Positions 43,938 through 54,216 are shown, counted from the stretch's first letter. The stretch: DNA of 64,000 nt from Chondrus crispus (GCF_000350225.1 NW_005179108.1:1-64000); one strand, 5' to 3'. Notes: generated by a model not told the origin, from the letters alone. Numbers and translations: made by a program.

Positions 43938-44109
43938 TTGATAAGGAGGTGTACTTTTACGAGCTCGTACAGCACCCTTCTCATTGGCGCTTCTCATTGG
44001 CGTAGTGTGTGACACGGCTCAAATTGGGACACCAAAATTATAATGCCGCGCCGCATAGTTTCGCCGATTTTGCTAAACTATTTCGCAACGAATTAAATAT
44101 ATTCGTTTG
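43938..44109 (+). other. 3' flank of copy E
   Basis: Contains a second tail-repeat unit (GTACTTTTACGAGCTCGTAC) and a short duplication of CTTCTCATTGGCG. Nothing else was seen. Confidence 0.5.
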
Positions 44110-44609
44110 ATGAAAAATAGTCATGCTCTGACAAACGGTCAGTTTTCTGCTCCTCATGCTTTAGCAGAGGTTTCCATCGCTCTCAATAATGATTATGTGT
44201 TGCGCAACATTCTAAGAAAGGATGTATGCCTGTCAAAGAACCCCACACCTAAGAAGTCTAATAGAAAATTCATCGCAACAAGAAACGCAGCGACGGTTGG
44301 CAATTTGCAGTCCACTCGAGCTCGTTTGGAGGGGCGGAATCCTCCAAAGGCGCCCGTACCCGACGTTTATCACATTCAGGAGTATAATGTAGAGAATGAT
44401 ACTGCAACAAAGAAAATAGTGACTCTCAAAAACGTCTGAAAGCGCAGTCTGCGGTGTCGCCTCTCGAAGACATAGTTGGCGACGACTTGGCAATCTCGCA
44501 ATGGCCAAGAGCCCGAAAACAGCAGACGCAGGATGAGGAAGGCGAGTTGTTTAGGACCCGCAAGCACACGGCAGCGTCGGCTTTGTTGGGTCTCTCCCAT
44601 TACAGATAA
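44110..44609 (+). pseudogene. Unknown small protein, frame changes near 44439
   Basis: From ATG 44110 a hydrophilic 109-residue frame (HALAEVSIALNNDYVLRNIL then LQSTRARLEGRN) stops at 44439. The other frame picks up at once with SAVSPLEDIVGDDLAISQW and ends RKHTAASALLGLSHYR and a stop at about 44609. Codon content looks real on both sides of the break. No family was recognised. It lies 0.7 kb upstream of a Harbinger transposase on the same strand, so it could be that element's companion gene, but there is no motif evidence for this. Confidence 0.4.
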
Positions 44610-45326
44610 AGCGTGAAAGACATGAGATTTCTCGTCATCCCACTTTGACCCAGACATAGTTTGGAGACCAATTCTCTTGTCCAAATAAAGGCATTTTTCC
44701 TCAAATACGCACTGCATTCGCATATTTTATCATAACTTCTTTTGTGTCCCACATCAAGCCAATGAGAAGGGTACAGTCCATACCATGCCACGCGGTGTAA
44801 TAACTTTACTGCTCTATTGGCGTCACTACACATGATCACAGTATTTAACTTTAACCTGGGCCAGACAAATTTTGAAGCTCATGTTTCCAGATGCACTCAT
44901 CAAATAATACAGATATTGCGCATTGCCAGAATTCTGGCAAACTTCAGAAATTATTCTGGGTAGTACAGTAGAGCCCGCCATTTCAGAATTCTGCAAAGCG
45001 AGTTGCAGAAGTGAGTTTAAGCCGTATGTAAAAATGAGTAATACTTGAGTATTACTCCCCCTCCCAATCCTCCACCCACTCCCCCTCCCAGCCCCCCCTT
45101 CCCAATACCAGTCCCCGACCTCCCCCCTCACTTTCCGTACTGCCAAATGGGTAACGCAACGCTACAGGCTAACACCAAGGCTGTCGCCAGAAGTGGGTCG
45201 CAAACATGGCGCTTCATACTGTAAGCTCTCATCCGCCAGCGTAGTGCAGGGGTCGCCGTAGAGAACGACCTTCTTAGAAGAGCTTTCGAAAAATTTTGCA
45301 GGCACCAAAGGAACTACTTCGGATTT
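44610..45326. other. Spacer upstream of the second Harbinger transposase
   Basis: No gene seen. It contains a C-rich run around 45055-45125 (CTCCCCCTCCCAATCCTCC-like). Confidence 0.4.
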
Positions 45327-46321
45327 GTGCGACATAACCATTTCATCGCGACGACCACTTTTGAAAATGTGCTCACCAACCTCAGCGACCAAGCATGTCT
45401 TTCACACTTCCGTTTTCTGAGGCAAGACCTCCTCAAATTGTCGCATTTATCTGCCACAAGGACGGACCTTTTATCACCAAGCGCAATCGGTACGCGGCTA
45501 CACCACTTCTAACCACGTCTGTTGTCCTTAGTCGACTAGCCACGCCATACAGATGGACAGACCGCGAATTTTTTTTTCGGAAGCACAGCTCTCAGCTCTC
45601 CGAGCTTTTCTGGGAGACAATCGACGACTTCACAGAACGTTATGAATGTCTCATCACGAGTCCCTTGCATCCAACATTTATTGCTGACCGCGCCGAGCAG
45701 TGCGCCCAAGCCGTCTACGAAAAAACCCGGACTCTCGACAACTGCATAGGGTTTATCGATGGGACGAACCTTCACATCTCCAGGCCAAGTGATCATGCAC
45801 TACAGAAGGTAGTTTATAACGAACATAAACGTTTTCATGCACTCAAATATCAAGCATTAGTTTGTCCCGACGGGATTCTGTTGCATGGATACGGTCCGGT
45901 TGAAGGCCGGAGGCATGATTGGACGTTGTATACGCGCTCGGATCTGGATTACCAGCTCGACAGCTGCCTTTGTGTGAACGAGAAGCAGTATTGCGTGTAT
46001 GGCGATAGCGGATACAACCTTCGGTTATACCTACAACTACCGTACCAATGTTCACAGCTTCCTGCTGATGAACGCGCGTTCAACTTGGCAATGGCAACCG
46101 GAAGGATAACTGTTGAGTGGCTGTTTAAAGAGCTAAAGATGTACTGGACTACAATGGACTACCGCCGCAAACTTCGCGTTCTCCAAGATCCTGTTGGTAC
46201 GCTTTACATTGCACGCATGCTTCTAAACAACTTCCGTACTTGCGTATACGGGAACCAGATCTCAAAGTATTTTAAGTGTTTGCCCCCTTCTTTGGAGGAA
46301 TACATGTCATCTCGAGCATAA
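45327..46321 (+). pseudogene. Second PIF/Harbinger transposase, one frame break
   Basis: The catalytic residues are all in one frame (45395-46321): Asp in GFIDGTNLHISRP (about 45750), Asp in VYGDSGYNL (about 46000) and Glu in VEWLFKELK (about 46112), with EGRRHDWTLYTRS between. The N-terminal part (HFRFLRQDLLKLSHL, the usual FRF-DL segment) lies in another frame from 45327 to about 45470, so a 1-nt indel or a short intron is needed. The ATG at 45395 could start a shortened protein of 308 residues. It is only distantly similar to the copy at 24582. Confidence 0.85.
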
Positions 46322-46584
46322 AATTGATTCTGAAGTGGGCCACGTGTTCTCGTGCAGGGCTGCCTTTGGGAGTTCTGGGGTGAGCTGGGGTTTGGTGATG
46401 TTGCTGTCACATACAGTGACGGTACTGTACTACAATTCTGGTATCTAGGGCACGTGAGGGTTCGTATCTGGGAACATACAATCGAGAAGAAAGAGAAAAA
46501 GGTGGTAATATAGCGCTGTAAAGATACACAAACAAAAACACACACGCAAAAACTTCTTCCCTTGATGCTGAAAGGAAGAAGAAG
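46322..46584. other. Spacer before the chromovirus
   Basis: Nothing coding was seen; it ends in a GGAAGAAGAAG run that includes the target duplication of the retrotransposon. Confidence 0.5.
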
Positions 46585-47029
46585 TGTACCGTCCTGCGTC
46601 GCGCTGCGGCTCTTCGTCGATCGCATCCGGTCGACGTGCCTCGCGGGCAGGGACGCTCTGGTCTACTCGGGGCGATCGGATGCGTGAAGGCCCGAGGTGT
46701 AGTGCAGGGGGAGGGCTCTGTCGTGTGAGGCACATCGGTGGCCCGGCCAAGGGCCCAGTGCTGTGAGACGGAGAACGGCCCCTGCCAGCCTTTTGTTTCA
46801 AGAGCGAAGCGAAATGCCACTACCGCGCGCGACAGTTAGCCTTGCGATAATAAAGGCAGCCCCCGACAGATCCCCAGAGGAGGGGATCATCGGATCGGGG
46901 AGCATCGCCAACGGAGCCGCCCTTCAGAGGGACCCACGTCCTCGCCTCCTCCGGACGCGCGCGTCTCCATCACCCGACGACGTCGTCCACGCCCGCTCGC
47001 GAGGAACTTCGAACCCGCCGGTTGCCACA
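46585..47029 (+). repeat. 5' LTR of the chromovirus
   Basis: 445 bp. It contains one copy of a 93-bp unit that is doubled in the 3' LTR. Apart from that the two LTRs are almost identical by eye. Confidence 0.95.
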
Positions 47030-47105
47030 GTAATTACTCGCGCGATTAGGACCGCAGTGAGAAATTCCTTGCGTGGGCTGTCCAATTCGGAAGAGGCCGA
47101 GGGAT

Positions 47106-47837
47106 ATGGACCGCAATCAACCTGATTCTAGGCCGTCTGGTAGCGTGAAGCAGACAATCGTGGAGTCCGTTGAGGCACCCCGTCTCACAGACATATCTAC
47201 ATCGGACTTCGTTTTGTTTGCTCAGAGAAGAGAGGTCTACGAACGCCGGGTTGAAGAGAAAAACGCTGACTGTACAGTGAAGATGCCCCTGACCTCCTAC
47301 CGCAACTCCATTTCGAAGGCCATTCTTGAGCTTTTCGTAGTCGCTGGATGGGTGCCAGCATTGGATACTGATGACATCACAGAACAGGACCTGAAGGACT
47401 GCGTCAAGAAGCACGCCAAGGTCCTCCCCTCCGACTACGATCTTGCGTTTCTGGAACGCGAGCTACGCCACGTTTCCATGGAGAGGCGTGGCCCAGCATG
47501 CACTCTGGAGCGACAAGTCTGGAGGCTGTGCTTAAAGTACACCTCTACGCTCCAGAAGTGCGGTTATGACGAGTTTGTCAGCAAGCAACCGAGGCTTGCT
47601 GTGCAGCACATAATGACACGGATCTCTCATCCTCAGCTCAGAGCTGGCATGAAGCTTACACTTCGCCTAAAGAAGGAAGAAGGATTCGGTAGAGATTTCC
47701 GCGCATTTGTGCAGGAGCTGGGTAAGGAAGCCCAGGCACTTGATCGCCATGACGTGGCCACTAGATACCAGTTCTGTAGTAAGGATGAGGACACCGACTC
47801 TGGCAATGAGGGCATTCGAACTGCGCGCAGCAAGTAA
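47106..47837 (+). CDS. Gag of the chromovirus
   Basis: From ATG 47106, 243 residues to a TAA at 47835-47837. It has Gag-like helical content (SYRNSISKAILELFVVAGW, TLERQVWRLCLKYTSTL) with no zinc knuckle; the knuckle comes after the stop, in the same frame. Gag forms the particle. Either the TAA is a recent nonsense change or the element uses read-through to make Gag-protease, as some retroelements do. Confidence 0.75.
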   Translation: MDRNQPDSRPSGSVKQTIVESVEAPRLTDISTSDFVLFAQRREVYERRVEEKNADCTVKMPLTSYRNSISKAILELFVVAGWVPALDTDDITEQDLKDCVKKHAKVLPSDYDLAFLERELRHVSMERRGPACTLERQVWRLCLKYTSTLQKCGYDEFVSKQPRLAVQHIMTRISHPQLRAGMKLTLRLKKEEGFGRDFRAFVQELGKEAQALDRHDVATRYQFCSKDEDTDSGNEGIRTARSK

Positions 47838-48935
47838 CGCGTGGCCCTGAGTGTTCCGCGTTCCCGTTTTGGCCGCCCACATGAAAATTCCCGGAAGCAC
47901 ATGCGGGAGGCAGATCCAATGCGATCAGACTTCTCGGCGAACAAAAGAAAACGAGAACCCCCGGATTGCCTCAATCCAACCTGCAGCGGCAAGCACTTCG
48001 TGAATGATTGCCCTACCTCCTCACAGGAAGAAAAAAGGCGGTATAAGAAGCAGTACCACGACGCCAAGCAGGCACGAAACCAAGACGCAGAGAAGGCCGG
48101 AAACTTCCAACCGCGCACTCGTGGTGGTGTTAGACAGATCGAACGACCCGGCATTCATCAGAACTCCTCCCTTTTCTCCGCCTCTTTCTGCAACGGGGCT
48201 GTCAATGCGGCTGTTATGGCCGACTCAGGGTCTGATATTACAGTACTTCCTGCCTCGCTTCTAGATCTCATCCGCGCCTCCGACCCGCAAATTCGGGTGC
48301 AGCGTCTAGTCGAGCCCATGCATTTCGCCAATGCGCATGCCTCCGCCGCTCCTGTAGAATGTTCACGCGAGGTCGAGCTCGATGTCGAGTTACGTATCCG
48401 CTACGGCGAGCGCCTCATTCTCCGGAGAGTGAAGTGGCTCGTCAGCGACGCCCCCATGACGCACGCTTACCTGGGACGCCATCTACTCGCCGCTCTAGGC
48501 GTGGACAATCGCGTCCTCATGGCCGCCGCACGTGACAAACTTGGCTCCGTAGTTGACGTGCCGGCCCTTTTCAGCCGCCAAGGTCTCGAAAATGACCCTT
48601 GCGCCGGCAACTCTTCCTCAATTCATGGAATAATGGCACAAAGAAGGCTCGAGTCCAACTCCACATTCCACAGTCAGGGTAGGGATGAGGCAGATGGGTT
48701 GGATGATGCTGACGTGTACATCGACCTAGGGGACGACCCAGACGAAGATCGAGATGCCGCACTTGCTGGTATGATAGATAAAGCGCGCAAGAACGGCATG
48801 ACAGAGGAAGGAGCACGCCGCCTCTCTACCCTTGTGGAACGTCACAAGGCGATTTTCGAATTCGGCTGGGCAAGTCCCGACCAGCCGACGTCCCCCCAAT
48901 GGAAATCCGGCTCGAACCAGGCCGGCGGGAAGTAA
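47838..48935 (+). CDS. Zinc knuckle and protease of the chromovirus
   Basis: In frame with Gag after its TAA, with no early ATG, so it probably depends on read-through. It carries a variant knuckle (CLNPTCSGKHFVNDC, spacing CX4CX3HX4C) and a retropepsin active site MADSGSDITVLPASLL, followed by AYLGRHLLAALGVD. The protease matures the polyprotein. The ORF ends at 48935, overlapping pol by 37 bp in the -1 relation. A run of six C (48892-48897) lies just before the pol ATG. Confidence 0.8.
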   Translation, partial: RVALSVPRSRFGRPHENSRKHMREADPMRSDFSANKRKREPPDCLNPTCSGKHFVNDCPTSSQEEKRRYKKQYHDAKQARNQDAEKAGNFQPRTRGGVRQIERPGIHQNSSLFSASFCNGAVNAAVMADSGSDITVLPASLLDLIRASDPQIRVQRLVEPMHFANAHASAAPVECSREVELDVELRIRYGERLILRRVKWLVSDAPMTHAYLGRHLLAALGVDNRVLMAAARDKLGSVVDVPALFSRQGLENDPCAGNSSSIHGIMAQRRLESNSTFHSQGRDEADGLDDADVYIDLGDDPDEDRDAALAGMIDKARKNGMTEEGARRLSTLVERHKAIFEFGWASPDQPTSPQWKSGSNQAGGK

Positions 48936-51901
48936 AGGTCAAGCCTCGACGATACTCTCCAGACCAACGCGCCTTCCTGGAGAAATATGTCGACAAGCTT
49001 CGCGATCTTGAATTTTTTGTCGACATGCCAATGGCTGATTGGCAGTCTGCTCCACTACTGGTCCCCAAGCAGAATTCTAAGGCAGGAATGCGTCTTGCCG
49101 TTGATCTCCGTCCGGTCAACGCCGCAACGACAAAAGAAGCGTGGCCTATGCCTCACCTCGAGGCTGAAGTCAACGACTTTGCGACAAGCAAGTGCTTCGC
49201 CTGCCTGGACTTTCTCTCAAGCTACTGGCAGTTGCCACTGCACCCCAACTCGTACAGTGCTTGTGGAATCGTCACACCACGTGGAGTCGTTGCTTCAAAG
49301 CGCGTCCTACCGGGACTCGCAAACGCAACGGCCCACTTCCAACGCTCCATTGAGCCCCTGTTTGCTGATCTTCGTGCCAATATGAAAGCATGGCTGGATG
49401 ATTTTAACCTCTATGCTACGACGGAGACCGAACTGCTCGACTGTCTCGAGAAATTTTTTTCCATATGCCAACACAGGAGCTTATATTTGTCAGCTCGAAA
49501 GTGCGTTCTTTTCGCGCGGGAGATCAAATGGTGTGGCCGCCTCGTGTCCGGCGATGGGTACAAGATTGACCCCTCCAATATATCTGGATTGAAAGACATG
49601 CACCTGCCTGTGACCGCTGACGAACTATCGCAGTTTCTGAATTGCTGCAAATGGATGGCATTGGGCATCCCACAATTTGTGCAGAGGGCATCTGCACTCA
49701 CTTCTCTTCTGGAAAAGGCCTACGTCGCTTCTGGAAGGCGGACCACGCGGTCAATTCGGCGCCTTCAACTAGGCCCTCTCGGTTGGGGCCTAACCCACAC
49801 ACGCGCCTTCGAGGATCTGCAGAGTGCCCTGCGCTCGGCTGTTACGTTGGCCTACCCCGATCCCAGCAAGATTCTGTGCGTCTTCACGGACGCGTCTGAG
49901 CGCTTTTGGGCTGGGGCGGTCACCCAGACCACGGAGGAGCAGCTAAAACTGCCGGTTGCAGAACAGCAGCACGACCCTATCGCTTTTCTAGGTTCGGCTT
50001 TTAAGAAAGCACAAAAGGACTGGACGACTTTCGAAAAGGAGGGGTATGCCATTTTCCAAACTTTCATGAAAATGGACTATATGCTGCAAGCCCAAAAGCA
50101 GACGCACATCTACACTGATCACCGAAACCTACTCTTCGTGTTTGATCCGCTCGCTTTGGAACCTGCCCTAGGTCGCCACATCGTATCAAAAGTGCAACGG
50201 TGGGCACTCTACCTATCTCGCTTCCCTTACGTCATCGAGCACGTGTGTGGTACGGACAATGTCTTCGCAGACATTATGACAAGATGGACAAGGGGCTACC
50301 GCCGAGATGGAACCCAACTCCGTACTGTAGCGAGCATGCTCCTCCAGGACGCGCGACAGGTCATTCCTTCCCCCGAGGATTTCGACTGGCCAACGCCTTC
50401 ATCAATTCGCAGTGCGCAGGACCGCGCGCCCTCCCGCCCCCCACACCTAGTGAGAGACACAAGTGACAATTTATGGAAGCACCTTGGCCGCATATGGATA
50501 CCGGAGAATGCCCTTGAGCTCCAACTCCAGCTCCTTGTTACTGCTCACTCGGGTACGGTTGGACATCGGGGGGTTGATGCCACGGCGAGTATTTTACGCG
50601 AGGCGTTTTGGTGGACATATTTGGATCAGGACACTGCGGCGCTAGTGCGGGGTTGTCTACACTGCATTGTTACGCGCGGTGGGAAAACCGTACCACGCCC
50701 CCTGGGTACGGCTTTACATGGGTCACGCCCAAACGAGGTTCTGCATCTAGATTACTTGTACATGGGAAAGGGTACAGATCGCAAACGGTACATCCTAATT
50801 ATCCGGGACGACCTATCGTCGTACACTTGGCTTTGGCCTACCGATAGCTGTAGTGCCGAAAATGCAGCTGATGCACTCGGTACGTGGATAGGCTGCTTTG
50901 GTTCTATGGATTACTTGGTCACAGACCAGGGTTCTCATTTTAAAAAAGAGCTTCTCAAGTCCCTAGTCGAGGAGGCGCGGTCCCACCACCATTTTGTTAC
51001 GGCATACTGCCCCTGGGCAAACGGGTCCGTCGAACGGATGTGTCGCGAGGTGCTTCGCGCTTGTAAAGCCCTCCTCAGTGAATGGAATCTCAGCCCTATG
51101 GATTGGCCAGGAATAACGGAATGCATGCAAAGCGTGCTGAATCACGCCCAGTTGACCAGGTTGGGATTGCGGGATGCGAATGTCAAGGGGGTGTACCGGA
51201 CTCCGCTTGAAGTTTTCACAGGACACAGACCAGTGCGTCCCCTGCTTCGCGCAATGCCAATATCAGAATATCCAACGGCAATTGCGCGTGATGAATTGAA
51301 CATCAGAAGACTAATTGGCATTGCACCCCTACAACACGCGGCGGATTCCATGCACCGCAAAGTGCTGGAGTTAACATCCGCCTCCCGCAAGCGCCGCGTC
51401 GACGCGCACAACGAAAAGACGGGTATTGTACGACCTTCTTTTGTGGTTGGCGACTATGTGCTAGTTCGTCAGACGCGCCCCGGCGGCCATAAGCTACAGT
51501 TCGAATGGCGGGGACCCCGTCGAGTGACGAAGTCGCTGTCAAAATGGACCTACGAAATCGAGAACCTGCTTCACGGAAAGCGGGAGGTGGTTCATGCCCG
51601 AAGAATGTTACCATATAGACCAGGTTTGCAAGGAACCCCGGCCTCGAAGAAGCTCATCGAGGCTTCCGCTACCCTGGACCGTGACTATCAGGTCGCCAGT
51701 TCTCTTGCAGGGATAAGGGAAGATAAGGGGGAAATTTTAGTGAAGGTTCAATGGGAAGGTTTGCCTGACGAAGTGGATCACACGTGGGAGCCGCTGTCCA
51801 ACCTGACTGAGGACCTGCCGGGCATGCTTGAGGCCTTCCTGCACACCAGCGGCGACAGAAGTCTCAAGCGACGAGCGCTCGCGCAGGCCTCTTTTCAATA
51901 G
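48899..51901 (+). CDS. Pol of the chromovirus: RT, RNase H, integrase, chromodomain
   Basis: 1000 residues, intact, from ATG 48899. RT: LVPKQNSKAGMRLAVDLRPV, CFACLDFLSSYWQLPL and the active site WLDDF at about 165-169 (usually YxDD or FxDD). RNase H: FTDASERFWAGA (about 327) and YTDHRNLLFV. Integrase: HSGTVGHRG with CLHC (zinc-binding), LHLDYLY, VTDQGSHF and NGSVERM (the DDE triad at about 616, 674 and 707). Chromodomain at about 927-980: VKVQWEGLPDEVDHTWEPL, with an aromatic and Trp pattern as in histone-reading chromodomains. That would steer integration to marked chromatin. Expression needs a -1 frameshift from protease or initiation at its own ATG. Confidence 0.93.
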   Translation: MEIRLEPGRREVKVKPRRYSPDQRAFLEKYVDKLRDLEFFVDMPMADWQSAPLLVPKQNSKAGMRLAVDLRPVNAATTKEAWPMPHLEAEVNDFATSKCFACLDFLSSYWQLPLHPNSYSACGIVTPRGVVASKRVLPGLANATAHFQRSIEPLFADLRANMKAWLDDFNLYATTETELLDCLEKFFSICQHRSLYLSARKCVLFAREIKWCGRLVSGDGYKIDPSNISGLKDMHLPVTADELSQFLNCCKWMALGIPQFVQRASALTSLLEKAYVASGRRTTRSIRRLQLGPLGWGLTHTRAFEDLQSALRSAVTLAYPDPSKILCVFTDASERFWAGAVTQTTEEQLKLPVAEQQHDPIAFLGSAFKKAQKDWTTFEKEGYAIFQTFMKMDYMLQAQKQTHIYTDHRNLLFVFDPLALEPALGRHIVSKVQRWALYLSRFPYVIEHVCGTDNVFADIMTRWTRGYRRDGTQLRTVASMLLQDARQVIPSPEDFDWPTPSSIRSAQDRAPSRPPHLVRDTSDNLWKHLGRIWIPENALELQLQLLVTAHSGTVGHRGVDATASILREAFWWTYLDQDTAALVRGCLHCIVTRGGKTVPRPLGTALHGSRPNEVLHLDYLYMGKGTDRKRYILIIRDDLSSYTWLWPTDSCSAENAADALGTWIGCFGSMDYLVTDQGSHFKKELLKSLVEEARSHHHFVTAYCPWANGSVERMCREVLRACKALLSEWNLSPMDWPGITECMQSVLNHAQLTRLGLRDANVKGVYRTPLEVFTGHRPVRPLLRAMPISEYPTAIARDELNIRRLIGIAPLQHAADSMHRKVLELTSASRKRRVDAHNEKTGIVRPSFVVGDYVLVRQTRPGGHKLQFEWRGPRRVTKSLSKWTYEIENLLHGKREVVHARRMLPYRPGLQGTPASKKLIEASATLDRDYQVASSLAGIREDKGEILVKVQWEGLPDEVDHTWEPLSNLTEDLPGMLEAFLHTSGDRSLKRRALAQASFQ

Positions 51902-51939
51902 AACTTCTTTGCGTAGGTACTTTAGAACTTCTGGGGCGC

Positions 51940-52477
51940 TGTACCATCCTGCGTCGCGCTGCGGCTCTTCGTCGATCGCATCCGGTCGACGTGCCTCGCG
52001 GGCAGGGACGCTCTGGTCTACTCGGGGCGATCGGATGCGTGAAGGCCCGAGGTGTAGTGCAGGGGGAGGGCTCTGTCGTGTGAGGCACATCGGTGGCCCG
52101 GCCAAGGGCCCAGTGCTGTGAGACGGAGAACGGCCCCTGCCAGCCTTTTGTTTCAAGAGCGAAGCGAAATGCCACTGCCGCGCGCGACAGTTAGCCTTGC
52201 GATAATAAAGGCAGCCCCCGACAGATCCCCAGAGGAGGGGATCATCGGATCGGGGAGCATCGCCAACGGAGCCGCCCTTCAGAGGGACCCACGTCCTCGC
52301 CTCCTCCGGACGCGCGCGTCTCCATCACCCGACGACGTCGTCCACGCCCGCTCGCGAGGAACTTCGAACCCGCCGGTTGCCACACGTCCTCGCCTCCTCC
52401 AGACGCGCGCGTCTCCATCACTCGACGACGTCGTCCACGCCCGCTCGCGAGGAACTTCGAACCCGCCGGTTGCCACA
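51940..52477 (+). repeat. 3' LTR of the chromovirus with internal 93-bp duplication
   Basis: 538 bp, 93 longer than the 5' LTR. 52292-52384 and 52385-52477 are tandem copies of the terminal 93 bp (start CGTCCTCGCCTCCTCC, end GCCGGTTGCCACA), differing at a few bases. Confidence 0.95.
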
Positions 52478-52587
52478 GAAGAAGAAGAAAGAAAACAACA
52501 GTGCGAGGTCGCCTGTTCATCTTTTCTATACTGTAGAGACAGGGAATGCTGTAGGGTAGTCGCCAAACGCTCGACCATTCCGTGGTC

Positions 52588-52637
52588 TTCTGGGACCTTC
52601 TGGGACCTTCTGTGACCTTCTGTGACCTTCTGGGACC
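52588..52637 (+). repeat. Five tandem 10-bp units
   Basis: TTCTGGGACC, TTCTGGGACC, TTCTGTGACC, TTCTGTGACC, TTCTGGGACC. Confidence 0.9.
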
Positions 52638-52973
52638 CGGAAAACCCGAAACCCAAAACGGGTTCTGAAGAGGTCCGACCGACGGTTGGTGGCCCGTACG
52701 CATCCTACCGTACTACACCCTGGGTAACAACGCGCAATTCTTTTGGGTGTCCTACCTTTACTGCAACTGCATTGCAGCTGCAGTACCACTCCCGGAAACG
52801 TTCATTTGGTAACTACTTTCATAAAATTAAAGAAAAAAGTGCTTCCTGCCATCCAAAAACGGTCAAACTTTGCACAGTTAGGTACGTCCATTGCTGGATG
52901 CCGCAGGAGAGATATTGAAAAGTAAGGCCATCTATGAAGGACATTAGTCAATCTTTACCACTTTTCGATCAGA
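52638..52973. other. Spacer, no gene seen
   Basis: Mixed-composition sequence with a short palindrome around CTGCAACTGCATTGCAGCTG (about 52761). No supported coding region. Confidence 0.4.
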
Positions 52974-53604
52974 TCATTCTGCTGTACCGCTCGGGGTCGA
53001 TTTGGTAATTTGCTCTTGCGTAGAAAGGGCAATAAGGGCAGTCACCGCGTCCCTGTCGTTTGCAGGAATAACCTTGCTCACGTTCGGGAAACTGCATTTC
53101 CGCTTAGAAGCGTCTTTCTCCGCTTCGCACAGATGCTTGTTAGCTCCGCCCTCGCCCCATGTTACTTCTTTGGCCTTGACTCTCTCCAACTTCTTGGCAG
53201 CACACACCTGCTGCCCTCCCAAACGCTGGTCGCGTCGTAGTTCCTTTTTGTGAAGCCTTGCCGGCTTCCTTGCCGCCTTCTCCTTTTCCTGTAAAGCATC
53301 TCGGACCTCCTTCTTTTTTCGCTCCTGTACGAAATCTCTTGTACGTGAGGTATATTGCAGGCGTTCCTTTCTGGAGTGCAGTGTTCTTCTGAACGCTATC
53401 CACTTCCTCACTAACCCTCTTTTTCGGCATACCAGCAGTCATAAGTATCTTGTTCACGCTTTGGTGGGTTTTTAAAATCATCTCGACAGACTGTATTGCT
53501 AGAGAGGCTGATTTTCCGGAGTCCAATATGTTTCGTAATTGGGACAAAAGTATCGCTGTCGTTCTGGCGTGTAATAAGATGATGATTTTCTGTTTGCTCC
53601 ACGC
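52974..53604 (-). pseudogene. Lysine-rich protein remnant cut by the gypsy insertion
   Basis: Two minus-strand frames join near 53340: the upstream one has SQLRNILDSGKSASLAIQSV and HQSVNKILMTAGMPKKR; the downstream one has RDFVQERKKKEVRDALQEKE, a long Lys/Arg/Glu-rich helix, and ends GTAE. The style resembles the C-terminal tail of pogo/Tigger transposases, but no catalytic motif is visible, so the family is open. The 5' part is missing because the gypsy LTR begins at 53605. Confidence 0.45.
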
Positions 53605-54197
53605 TGTGGTATAACCCCAAACGGAAATTAGATTAGGATCGGATCAGGGACAGTAAGGCAACGAGCCTTACAGCCATGCGCGCACACACGAGTCCTCCGC
53701 GTGTACGGGACGCGTACTACACGTGCAATGTCATCCCCGCCGGCTGACAGCGTTACAGTGTCGGTAGACCGGCACTACTGTAGAGTTATGATAGACTACA
53801 ATGTACATTAAATATGAGCGGACCGCCGGCGGTGGAGGACGACAAGAAGGGACTTGTCAAGCATCCTCCACCTTGGTCCGCCCGCTTTCTATTGGGTACT
53901 TCCGTCCGTTTTACCTAGGAGTAGCACCGCGCGCGGGTTGAGGACGCGCGTAGCACGCCCACGAGCCGGCTCCGCCTCCGCCCGTCGGTACTGGATCGTC
54001 ACCCAGTACCGCTCCGGGGCGTCGAGGCGTAGAACCGCTCGCGCGTGCGCGCGTCCTCCCCGATCCCGCTCTACCACCGCTACTTGGAGCCCGTGCTCGG
54101 TACCGTGGGTGGGCCGTGCTTCTGTCTTCCCGCCGATCGGGGTCTTTCCGAACTGTCAGTACTCACCCCTCTCGTCGTTGGGGGTGATTATACTACA
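53605..54197 (+). repeat. 5' LTR of the second gypsy element
   Basis: Starts TGTGGTATAACCCCAAACGG and ends GGGGGTGATTATACTACA. The same ends are seen in the solo LTR at 4669-5289, which fixes both limits. Confidence 0.85.
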
Positions 54198-54198
54198 G

Positions 54199-54216
54199 TG
54201 GTCTCCCGACCTAGAA
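54199..54216 (+). other. Primer binding site of the second gypsy element
   Basis: TGGTCTCCCGACCTAGAA begins one base after the LTR. It would pair with a tRNA ending TCGGGAGACCA; the isoacceptor is unknown. Confidence 0.6.

Larger units (their letters stand above)
46585..52477 (+). mobile_element. Complete Ty3/gypsy chromovirus
   Basis: Two direct LTRs (46585-47029 and 51940-52477) start TGTACC and end GCCACA. GAAG flanks both outer ends (46581-46584 and 52478-52481); since the surroundings are GAA-rich, the true length of the target duplication is uncertain. The interior encodes Gag, a zinc knuckle with protease, then RT, RNase H, integrase and a C-terminal chromodomain, the order of chromoviruses. 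The pol ORF is intact over 1000 codons, so this is the best-preserved retroelement in the window. Confidence 0.95.

Noticed and set aside
52242..52703. Minus-strand ORFs with an internal repeat
   Set aside because: The repeat is the 93-bp LTR duplication and the 10-bp tandem units read as protein.
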